64,000 bases of DNA from Synergistota bacterium (GTDB lineage Bacteria > Synergistota > GBS-1). Shown piece by piece: positions 57,653-64,000 of this stretch. The notes beneath the pieces are model-generated. The model ran no database searches. It was not told the origin of the DNA and was given only the letters and a program-made list of their open reading frames with translations. How positions within the stretch are numbered: the stretch's first letter is position 1; every line of letters starts with the position of its first letter. The position numbers and the translations under genes were made by a program. The stretch is from contig JANXBX010000001.1 of NCBI GenBank assembly GCA_025060595.1, positions 84,459-148,458 on the forward strand, written 5' to 3'.

Positions 57653-58786
57653 TTAGACAACCTCCTTTATCTTTTCTAATATTTGGCCTGGGGTTATCAT
57701 CTCGGTATCAAGTCTAAGTAAACTGTATACTTCACATTTGCCACGAATAGCCCTCTCAACCTCCCTAACCATAAGCCCAGGATTCATCTCGGGAACTATA
57801 ATCGCTTTAACCTTAGAAGCTGCTTCCCTTAAAGGTTCGTCCGGAAAAGGCCAAAGCATGACTGGTCTAAACAAACCTACCTTATATCCTAATTTCCGAG
57901 CCTCTCTTATGGCTCCCATGGCAGACCTAGCTACACAACCGAAAGCCACAACAAGAACATCTGCATCATCAGTAGCAAAGGTAGAAAACTTTACAAGAAG
58001 ATCTTTCCCTTTTTCAAACTTCCTTAACAACCTTAAATTCAAGGCTTCTATTACCTTAGGATCATTAGTGGGAAGCCCATATTCATCATGAACAAGCCCA
58101 GTAACATGGAAACAGTATCCTTCCCCATATGCTGCCATAGGAGGAATATCATCTTCAGGATCCGCTCTATAAGGACGATAATCTAAAAAAGAGGTTGACG
58201 GTTTTTTCCTATTAACTATTTTTACCTCGTATTCTTCAGGTATCTCCATTTTTTCCCTCATATGCCCCACAATCTCATCGGTTAATAAAATCACAGGACT
58301 TCTAAAGCGTTCAGCAAGATTAACAGCTTCAATTGTCAAATCAAAACATTCTTTAACAGTTGAAGGAGAAAGAACTATTAAAGGAAAGCCACCGTGAGAT
58401 CCCCACCTTGCCTGCATGAAATCTCCCTGGAAAGGTTTCGTAGGGGTACCTGTGGATGGACCTCCTCTTTGAACATCGACTACAACAACAGGCACCTCAG
58501 CCATTATTGCAAAACCTATATTCTCCTGCTTGAGAGAAAAACCAGGTCCACTTGTAGCAGTCATGCTTTTCAATCCAGCTAAAGAAGCACCTATAGCAGC
58601 AGCCATACTTCCTATCTCGTCTTCCATCTGTATGAAGATTCCACCTACTTTCGGAAGCTCAGCAGAAAGTATTTCCGCGATCTCAGATGAAGGAGTTATA
58701 GGGTAACCGGCATAAAACCTAACACCAGCCATTATAGCTCCCATTGCAACTGCACGATTCCCTTGCCAAAATACAATTTTACCCAA
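57653..58786 (-). CDS. korA: 2-oxoacid:ferredoxin oxidoreductase alpha subunit (KorA)
   Basis: The alpha subunit (about 377 residues) carrying FWQGNRAVAMGAIMAGVRFYAGYPITPSSEI, MEDEIGSMAAAIGASLAG and TATSGPGFSLKQENIGFAIMAE, as in 2-oxoglutarate:ferredoxin oxidoreductases. The start is placed at TTG 58786, 9 bases after AGGAGG; ATG 58804 overlaps that site. Overall similarity favours 2-oxoglutarate, used for succinyl-CoA formation or reductive synthesis, but branched-chain 2-oxoacids cannot be excluded. Confidence 0.93.
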   Translation of the reverse strand: MGKIVFWQGNRAVAMGAIMAGVRFYAGYPITPSSEIAEILSAELPKVGGIFIQMEDEIGSMAAAIGASLAGLKSMTATSGPGFSLKQENIGFAIMAEVPVVVVDVQRGGPSTGTPTKPFQGDFMQARWGSHGGFPLIVLSPSTVKECFDLTIEAVNLAERFRSPVILLTDEIVGHMREKMEIPEEYEVKIVNRKKPSTSFLDYRPYRADPEDDIPPMAAYGEGYCFHVTGLVHDEYGLPTNDPKVIEALNLRLLRKFEKGKDLLVKFSTFATDDADVLVVAFGCVARSAMGAIREARKLGYKVGLFRPVMLWPFPDEPLREAASKVKAIIVPEMNPGLMVREVERAIRGKCEVYSLLRLDTEMITPGQILEKIKEVV

Positions 58787-58988
58787 CCCTCTCCGCCTCC
58801 TCAACTATTATAGCCAAATCAGGACAATAATACTCACATCTTCTACAGCCTATACAATTTTCCTGAAACTTTACCTCTGCCTTTAGTCTATCCCCCATAA
58901 TAAGCACGTTCTTAGGACAAAAAGCTACACACAAACCACATCCCTTACACCACTTCTCATTTATCCTAACCACAAATTGCCCAGCCAC
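58779..58988 (-). CDS. korD: 2-oxoacid:ferredoxin oxidoreductase ferredoxin-like delta subunit (KorD)
   Basis: 69 residues with two [4Fe-4S] motifs: CKGCGLCVAFCP and CIGCRRCEYYCP. It carries electrons out of the enzyme to ferredoxin. The start is GTG 58988, eight bases after AGAGGGGGG and downstream of a good promoter; a longer reading to 59099 would begin upstream of that promoter. First gene of korDABC, overlapping korA by 8 bp. Confidence 0.92.
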   Translation of the reverse strand: MAGQFVVRINEKWCKGCGLCVAFCPKNVLIMGDRLKAEVKFQENCIGCRRCEYYCPDLAIIVEEAERVG

Positions 58989-59036
58989 TCCCTCTGCCCC
59001 CCTCTTGAAGCAATATATGTTGCTTCTGTATTTTAG

Positions 59037-59065
59037 ATTATATACTTTCACTATAAAACAATCAA
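59037..59065 (-). promoter_or_regulatory. Promoter of korDABC
   Basis: TTGATT (59065-59060), 17 bp, TATAAT (59042-59037). Transcription should begin near 59030, leaving a leader of about 40 bases. Confidence 0.8.
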
Positions 59066-59082
59066 TCCTAATAGGCAAAAAT

Positions 59083-59120
59083 AAAGAGAGGAAACCCAAT
59101 ATATTGGGTTTCCTCTCTTT
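59083..59120 (-). terminator. Terminator of the ABC export operon
   Basis: A perfect 19-bp palindrome (arms AAAGAGAGGAAACCCAATA and complement) followed on the minus strand by TTTATTTTTG. It separates the export module from the kor promoter. Confidence 0.9.
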
Positions 59121-59143
59121 AAAATTCTCAGATGCAAAAATGT

Positions 59144-60427
59144 TTACTTCTTAGCAAGATTTGGAAGAAGCTCTTCCAAAAGCTTACCTAGCTTATAAAC
59201 TATAGGATAATCTAAATCCTTAGCCCAACCACTATCAATACCCTCATAGTATTCCACTTTAACTTCCTTAAGAGCATCTTTCGCAATCACTTTAAGAACC
59301 GGCTTTACGTCAGGTGGAAGCTCTCCATTATAAACAATCTTTTCAGCTTCTATATCGCAAAGCTCCCTTGCTATGCTATCTGCATTTTCGGTACCAGTCC
59401 ACTTTCCACCCTCTTCCTTTATCGAAACTTTATTGCCATTTGGATACTCTATCTCTATAAAGTTAAGAGAATAATAGCTACCCCTCAGAGGTCTTTTATC
59501 AAGCAAATCATTTATAGAGGTTACCCTCAAAGTCTTAGGAATATGCTTCCCAAATTTATATACACTTACACCACCCTTAAGCATTCCCCAAAGGGTCCTT
59601 TCATCCTTAGACCAGGAGTAAAGGACTTCATATTCTTTACCCTTCTCAGTTTTAAGTTTAACTATAAGTTGGGGAGAGTCTAACCCATATTCTTTCAGAT
59701 CCTTAGGGTTATCTATTATCTCCTCAGCTTTTCCCTCAACTACATCCCAAAGTACATCAGTAACCTTATCCTGACTTATAGGAACATTTACAGGAGATGT
59801 AATATTCCAAAGGCTTTGCTCACCCCTTTTGAAGGAAAACTCTCTAGCAGGCCTAAGATAAGACAAAGAAAATTCCTGAATAGCTATGGTATTCTCAGGA
59901 ATAAGGTCTTTTTTGCGGAGAGAGTAAAGACTTTGATCAATTTGTTTAAAAACGTAGGAGCCAATAAGATAAATAGCCTTGTCCCCTTCAACCATTAAAT
60001 ACCTTTCAGCAGTGATTGGATTTTCCTTCCCTAATAAAAAGGTCACCTTTTCTCCCTTTTTATTTTCAACCTTAAACACTACCTCAGGTTTATCAAGACC
60101 ATAATCTTTAGGATCACCAGAATCAGCTACTTTTTCTTTAGTAGCATCCTTAATGGAAGAAAACATCAGACTGATCGTAAAGTCGTCTGCCAATGTATTA
60201 ACAGGAGAAGTTATCTCCCATGAATCTTTTCCCGTTCTTACCACCCTTGCATTTAGATTCTTTGAGTCAACTTTAAGCTCAAAGGCTACTACCTCCTCCT
60301 CAGGCCAGGGAATAAACTTAGACTCTTCCCTTTTTCTCCTTTCTGATGGAACATCTATAACAAATATGTAAAATAAAAGAGAAGCAAGGATTATCGAAAG
60401 AATAAAAGTACTCCTTCTCATCTTCAT
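59144..60427 (-). CDS. DUF4340 domain protein of the gliding-type ABC export module
   Basis: About 427 residues with one N-terminal membrane helix (RRSTFILSIILASLLFYIFVI) and a large exported part. Two related stretches (ITSPVNTLADDFTISLMFSSI and ITSPVNVPISQDKVTDVLWDV) are the repeated DUF4340 pattern. Such genes accompany GldG-type auxiliary proteins. I start at ATG 60427, which shares a base with the previous stop (TGATG) and follows GGAGGAG. Function unknown; the partner genes suggest an envelope export complex. Confidence 0.87.
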   Translation of the reverse strand: MKMRRSTFILSIILASLLFYIFVIDVPSERRKREESKFIPWPEEEVVAFELKVDSKNLNARVVRTGKDSWEITSPVNTLADDFTISLMFSSIKDATKEKVADSGDPKDYGLDKPEVVFKVENKKGEKVTFLLGKENPITAERYLMVEGDKAIYLIGSYVFKQIDQSLYSLRKKDLIPENTIAIQEFSLSYLRPAREFSFKRGEQSLWNITSPVNVPISQDKVTDVLWDVVEGKAEEIIDNPKDLKEYGLDSPQLIVKLKTEKGKEYEVLYSWSKDERTLWGMLKGGVSVYKFGKHIPKTLRVTSINDLLDKRPLRGSYYSLNFIEIEYPNGNKVSIKEEGGKWTGTENADSIARELCDIEAEKIVYNGELPPDVKPVLKVIAKDALKEVKVEYYEGIDSGWAKDLDYPIVYKLGKLLEELLPNLAKK

Positions 60428-61737
60428 CACAATCTCCTCCTTATGATCCAAGCCATTCCTCCCAGAAGAAACAGAACTCCAGGAACTATGACAAGTGAAA
60501 GCCATAAACTAAGGTTACCAAGCCATGAGGGAATCATGAAGGCGGTGTACTTACCCTTCATGATAGGTATGTCAACAAGCTTAATCTCCTTAGCAAGATA
60601 AAACGTAAATCTCTGTGCTAGATCTCCATTACCAGATATTCTAAAATTAGCGTTTCTCAAGAAGTCACTATCCCCAATTACTATAGCTTCTCCCTCCCTC
60701 TGAGTATCTCTAACTAGATAAGCTAAGGTTAAAGGCCCCTTTATATCTTTCCCCTCATCAAACTCAACAACAGTTGTATCAGGTTTAATATCCATCTCAA
60801 GCCAACTTGAAGCGCCGGCCTCGAACAATTTATCCTCGCTAAGCCTGCCTTTTTCCTTACTTAAAGCAGTAGCAAGCGGGAAAAAGGTAGCCAAATTAAA
60901 ATCTGAAAGAACCTTAGTATAGGGATAATTGACAATTACTGGAGTTAAAGCATTTGCTCCAAAAGCCTTAGCCAAAGGATCAATAATTACTCCATCATGG
61001 ACAAAAACCTCAAAGTTTTCCAAACACCATGTTTTCCATATCTTTGGAGAATCATACTCTAAAGCTACGAGGATTCTCCCCCCACTTCTAAAGTATTCGG
61101 TAAGAGCATTAAGCTCCACCCCCAAAGGTTCCCTTTGAGGGCCAATTAAAATTACACATAAGGCATCAGGAGGAACTTTAGTAGTTGAGAGCAAGTTAAG
61201 AGCCTTTGGTGTAAATCCTTTCCCCTTAAGAGCATCCCTTAGAGCAGTTATGCCTTGGTCAGAAGCATCATCAAGAGAAGGCTCTCCATGCCCAGTAACA
61301 AAGTAAACAACCCTCTCTCCTATCATCTGAACTTTTATTATGGCATTAGTGATGTTCTCCTCATCAAAATAATCTACCTTAACTTGCCTGTCACCTTGAA
61401 CCACTACAGCTTGGCCATAGAAATCTATACCGTACTTCTTAGCCTCAAGGGGTTGCTTGCTAGCATCTATTATAGAGTAAACTATTTTAGGGCAATAATA
61501 CTTATAGGTATCAAGAAGAGTCTTAAATCTATCTACATCATCTCTCGCAGGAAAAGCATAAATTTCTATTTTATCTTTAACTTGACGAAGAACCTCTAAG
61601 GTCTTTTCATCTAACGTATTTTCTCTCCACATAGTTAAATCCCATCTATGATAGTGCTTATCAACAATATAATTTATTGCAACTAAAATACAAACCAAAA
61701 GTATGAAATTTATTATTAGAGTTCTTTTCTCTGTCAT
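60427..61737 (-). CDS. GldG-like auxiliary protein of ABC-2 transporter
   Basis: About 436 residues. An N-terminal helix (TLIINFILLVCILVAINYI) and a C-terminal helix (LWLSLVIVPGVLFLLGGMAWIIRRRL) flank a periplasmic domain with DLTMWRENTLDEKTLEVLRQ and VVYFVTGHGEPSLDDASDQG, typical of GldG/DUF4350-like proteins. I use ATG 61737, which overlaps the permease stop by one base; GTG 61746 lies in the GGAGGTG ribosome site. Substrate of the system is unknown. Confidence 0.87.
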   Translation of the reverse strand: MTEKRTLIINFILLVCILVAINYIVDKHYHRWDLTMWRENTLDEKTLEVLRQVKDKIEIYAFPARDDVDRFKTLLDTYKYYCPKIVYSIIDASKQPLEAKKYGIDFYGQAVVVQGDRQVKVDYFDEENITNAIIKVQMIGERVVYFVTGHGEPSLDDASDQGITALRDALKGKGFTPKALNLLSTTKVPPDALCVILIGPQREPLGVELNALTEYFRSGGRILVALEYDSPKIWKTWCLENFEVFVHDGVIIDPLAKAFGANALTPVIVNYPYTKVLSDFNLATFFPLATALSKEKGRLSEDKLFEAGASSWLEMDIKPDTTVVEFDEGKDIKGPLTLAYLVRDTQREGEAIVIGDSDFLRNANFRISGNGDLAQRFTFYLAKEIKLVDIPIMKGKYTAFMIPSWLGNLSLWLSLVIVPGVLFLLGGMAWIIRRRL

Positions 61738-62498
61738 TACTTCCACCTCCTTGAGGCAAGAGAAATAACAGAAAGATAAAGAAAGAGCACTATCAAACTA
61801 ACAAAGAAAACTATATTCCTCAGATCGATAACTCCCTCCGAGAAAGCTCTTACCCTATTGAATAGAGCAAGCCTCCAAAGTATACCACCTAAAACAGGAT
61901 AAGTTGTTCCAACATTTGAAGCGGCCCAGTTGATAAACCACAACAAAATAAGAAGTGCAAAAGCAAGCATTGAAGCCGTGGCTTGCCTCCTAGTCAAAGA
62001 TGCAGCAAATATACCTGCTGAAAAGAAAGCAGCACCTGCAAGAAGCATACCTATATAACCGGAAACTATCAAACCTATATCGAGTTCCCCAGCTCTGCTT
62101 AGAGTAAAAGGTATATAAAGGAAGATAACCAAAGCAATACCATAGATGAAGTAAGAGGCAAGGAACTTCCCCATAACTATCTGAAACTCAGTTATAGGAG
62201 AAGTCAGAAGTAGCTCAAAGGTCCCAGCGGCTTCCTCCTCTGGAAAGCTCCTCATAGTTAAAACGGGAACAAGAAAAATCAACAGAAACAGTATATTCTG
62301 AAAGAGTGGATAAAGAATAAACTTCGTAGAGTTAAGACCATATCCTCCCCACCTACTTACCTGAAGCATATAGTAAGCAAGGACGTTTATATAGAAGTAG
62401 CCCACTACAAGAAGAAAAGCCCCCACTACTGTATATGCCAATGGAGAAAGAAGATAAATCTTCAGGTCTTTTCTAAATATAGAAAGTATCATCTTCAT
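61737..62498 (-). CDS. ABC-2 type permease (GldF-like)
   Basis: 253 residues with six membrane helices. LSPLAYTVVGAFLLVVGYFY and the conserved VLTMRSFPEEEAAGTFELLLTSPITEFQIVMGKF segment define the GldF/NosY-like ABC-2 permeases. ATG at 62498 overlaps the ATPase stop by 4 bp. Works with the ATPase encoded upstream. Confidence 0.92.
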   Translation of the reverse strand: MKMILSIFRKDLKIYLLSPLAYTVVGAFLLVVGYFYINVLAYYMLQVSRWGGYGLNSTKFILYPLFQNILFLLIFLVPVLTMRSFPEEEAAGTFELLLTSPITEFQIVMGKFLASYFIYGIALVIFLYIPFTLSRAGELDIGLIVSGYIGMLLAGAAFFSAGIFAASLTRRQATASMLAFALLILLWFINWAASNVGTTYPVLGGILWRLALFNRVRAFSEGVIDLRNIVFFVSLIVLFLYLSVISLASRRWK

Positions 62499-63430
62499 GC
62501 CCTTCCCGCCTCCTCTTCAGTAACAAGCTGCAAGAACACTTCTTCTAATGTCATGCTGACCGGCTTCAATTCAAGTAAACCGGCACCAAGTCCAACAACA
62601 ACTCTAGCTATATCCTCTCTAAGGTCAAGGCTTTGAGGATACTCAATAAGAATAGTATCATCTCTAGAAGGAACAACGCTTATTACGCTTGGAAGTTTAG
62701 AAAGCTCTTGAGAAACTTTATCCCTATAGCGAGCAACTTTAACCTCAACCTTTTTAGATGGTCTTAGACGAGCTTCCAGCCCTTCAAGAGTGTCCTCAGC
62801 AGCGATTCTTCCATTACTTATTATTATCACCCTGTCGCATGTAGCTGTTACCTCAGGCAATATATGAGTAGAAAGTATTACCGTGTGTCTCCCCTTCAAA
62901 GACTTAATTAAAGATCTAATCTCAACTATCTGAACAGCATCAAGTCCACTTGTAGGCTCATCAAGTATGAGCAAATCTGGATCTGATATCAGTGCCTGAG
63001 CTAACGCAACCCTTTGCCTATATCCGCGAGAAAGGTTTCCTATAAGCCTACCATAAACTTCCTTAAGGCCACAGTATTCTATAACCTCAGAGAGCCTTTC
63101 CTTCCTTCTATTTCTTGGAACATCTTTTATCTCCATCACAAACTTAAGATACTCCTTAACAGTAAGCTCCCTATATATAGGTGGGCTTTCAGGTAAATAT
63201 CCTATTCTTCTTTTAACTTCAAGAGGATTTTCAGTTACATCATAACCAGCCACCTTAACTTTCCCTACGGAAGGAGGAAGATAACCGGTGATTATCCTCA
63301 TGGTTGTCGTCTTCCCCGCTCCGTTCGGACCAAGAAAACCTAAAATCTCCCCCTCCCTTACAGTGAAATTTACATCGCGTAAAACCCATCTTCCGTGAAA
63401 TTCCTTACCAAGATCTTGAACATCCACCAA
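62495..63430 (-). CDS. ABC-2 type transporter ATP-binding protein (GldA-like)
   Basis: 311 residues. Walker A FLGPNGAGKTTTMRII, signature NLSRGYRQRVALAQAL, Walker B LLILDEPTSGLDAVQ and H-loop VILSTHILPEV are intact. The C-terminal 90 residues form the extra domain usual in this exporter class. TTG start at 63430 about 10 bases from GAGGGGGTGA. Gliding-motility names come from Bacteroidetes relatives; here the role is probably general export. Confidence 0.93.
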   Translation of the reverse strand: MVDVQDLGKEFHGRWVLRDVNFTVREGEILGFLGPNGAGKTTTMRIITGYLPPSVGKVKVAGYDVTENPLEVKRRIGYLPESPPIYRELTVKEYLKFVMEIKDVPRNRRKERLSEVIEYCGLKEVYGRLIGNLSRGYRQRVALAQALISDPDLLILDEPTSGLDAVQIVEIRSLIKSLKGRHTVILSTHILPEVTATCDRVIIISNGRIAAEDTLEGLEARLRPSKKVEVKVARYRDKVSQELSKLPSVISVVPSRDDTILIEYPQSLDLREDIARVVVGLGAGLLELKPVSMTLEEVFLQLVTEEEAGRA

Positions 63431-63438
63431 GGCTTAGA

Positions 63439-63930
63439 TCACCCCCTCTTATACTTCGTCACCTCTCTTAAGAATTTCTTCCTTTTCTTTATATCCTCTT
63501 CCTCCTCCACGCCCTTGCTTGGGAATCCATCAATAACACCAATTATACCCCTTCCCTGCTCCGTCTGAGCGACTATAATCTCAAGAGGGTTAGCAGTTGC
63601 AGTGAATATCCTACAAACTTCCTGGCAATTTTTAATAGCATTAAGCACATTGATAGGATAACCATCCTTAATCATTATAACGAAGGCATGACCTGCACTT
63701 AATTTTCTAGCATTCTCCACTGCAACTTTAATAAGCTCCTCATTATTCCCTTCGTATCTTATAAGACATGGCCCAGAAGCCTCACAAAAGGCTATACCAA
63801 ATTTAAGATAAGGGGAACTAGTTATTAATATCTCATATAAATCTTCAACTGTTTTAATGAAATGACTGTGCCCAACTATTATATTACACCCTTCAGGTAT
63901 TTCCATTCTAACAACCTCAAAATTAATCAA
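63439..63930 (-). CDS. Adenosine-specific kinase (DUF355 family)
   Basis: 163 residues. [48 protein letters not shown] and the C-terminal [19 protein letters not shown] match the adenosine-specific kinase family first described from Pyrobaculum, found mainly in thermophiles. I start at TTG 63930, which follows AAGGGGGTGG; GTG 63939 lies within that site. 8 bp upstream of the ABC ATPase gene. Confidence 0.88.
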   Translation of the reverse strand: MINFEVVRMEIPEGCNIIVGHSHFIKTVEDLYEILITSSPYLKFGIAFCEASGPCLIRYEGNNEELIKVAVENARKLSAGHAFVIMIKDGYPINVLNAIKNCQEVCRIFTATANPLEIIVAQTEQGRGIIGVIDGFPSKGVEEEEDIKKRKKFLREVTKYKRG

Positions 63931-63948
63931 AAGACCCACCCCCTTTTT

Positions 63949-64000
63949 TCAAAGCCTATTAGCGATTTCCTCTGCCATCCTTAAGGTGGAAACCGCTTTC
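63949..64000 (-). CDS. C-terminal end of a further gene, cut off by window edge
   Basis: In the same direction as the genes to its left, an open frame enters at 64000 and ends at TGA 63951-63949, giving KAVSTLRMAEEIANRL as the last 16 residues. It precedes the adenosine kinase-like gene by 18 bp. Too short to identify; other frames cannot be excluded. Confidence 0.4.
   Translation of the reverse strand, partial: KAVSTLRMAEEIANRL

Noticed and set aside
58989-59099. N-terminal extension of KorD
   Set aside because: It starts upstream of the predicted promoter and is unlike ferredoxins; GTG 58988 has a strong ribosome site.

Overview
The window is one contiguous stretch of AT-rich bacterial chromosome with tightly packed operons, many 1-30 bp gene overlaps and frequent TTG/GTG starts behind strong GGAGG-type ribosome sites. 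Desulfoferrodoxin, rubredoxin, a four-subunit 2-oxoacid:ferredoxin oxidoreductase, an iron-sulfur flavoprotein and a NikR-like regulator point to a strict anaerobe. Lys/Glu/Ile-rich proteins suggest a thermophile. Two solute-binding proteins have signal peptides without a lipobox cysteine, which fits a diderm cell. I cannot place the phylum from this window; a Synergistota, Thermotogota or Atribacterota-like lineage would fit, and this is inference. No phage, transposon, CRISPR array or rRNA was seen.

Layout: 1-4939 (minus) coaX-dusB-lysS-ligA, with ligA running off the left edge. 5045-8014 (plus) leuC-leuD-leuB-like. 8011-9487 (minus) a DedA protein and a secreted protein. 9491-15757 (plus) an aspartate-family operon: unknown gene, thrC, thrB, lysC, asd, aminotransferase. 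15762-23170 (minus) a nucleoside-type BMP ABC transporter followed by a cytoplasmic chemoreceptor, plus an orphan binding protein. 23214-25507: tRNA-Val(GAC), rubredoxin, superoxide reductase, NikR, a MoaE-like protein and cold-shock protein. 25508-27227 (plus) an alcohol dehydrogenase, a flavoprotein and tRNA-Val(CAC). 27230-32792 (minus) glycosyltransferase fusion-ctpA-deacetylase-purA-rimI. 33589-38321 (minus) ribD-ribE-ribBA-ribH-serS. 38379-41629 (plus) an HDOD/histidine kinase/double-receiver operon. 41622-44461 (minus) phoU, DUF4139 and CBS-ACT genes. 44541-46084: tRNA-Leu and a phenylacetate-CoA ligase gene preceded by an attenuator. 46094-53676 (minus) a long run with panC, a HEPN/nucleotidyltransferase pair, a flavoprotein, two HD-GYP proteins, a PseG-like protein and dcd. 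53706-54043 tRNA-Ala. 54044-56163 nth and a repeat-containing exported protein. 56199-59065 korDABC. 59083-63930 a gliding-type ABC export module and an adenosine-specific kinase.

The most interesting observation is at 45905-46084. A consensus promoter (TTGACT-N17-TATACT) drives a leader containing a 21-codon peptide ORF in which codons 5-14 hold three Tyr and three Phe codons. The last codons can pair over 10 bp with the 5' arm of a perfect 20-bp terminator hairpin lying just before the aryl-acid CoA ligase gene. This has the architecture of a ribosome-stalling attenuator sensing Phe/Tyr. It suggests that the ligase salvages aryl acids to make aromatic amino acids rather than degrading them. 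Other notable points are a glycosyltransferase fused to a degenerate WecA/MraY-like domain, two genes that appear to start at AUA codons, three apparent leaderless transcripts sharing AAG-ATG after the -10 box, and a zinc-binding-type chemoreceptor inside a nucleoside transporter operon.
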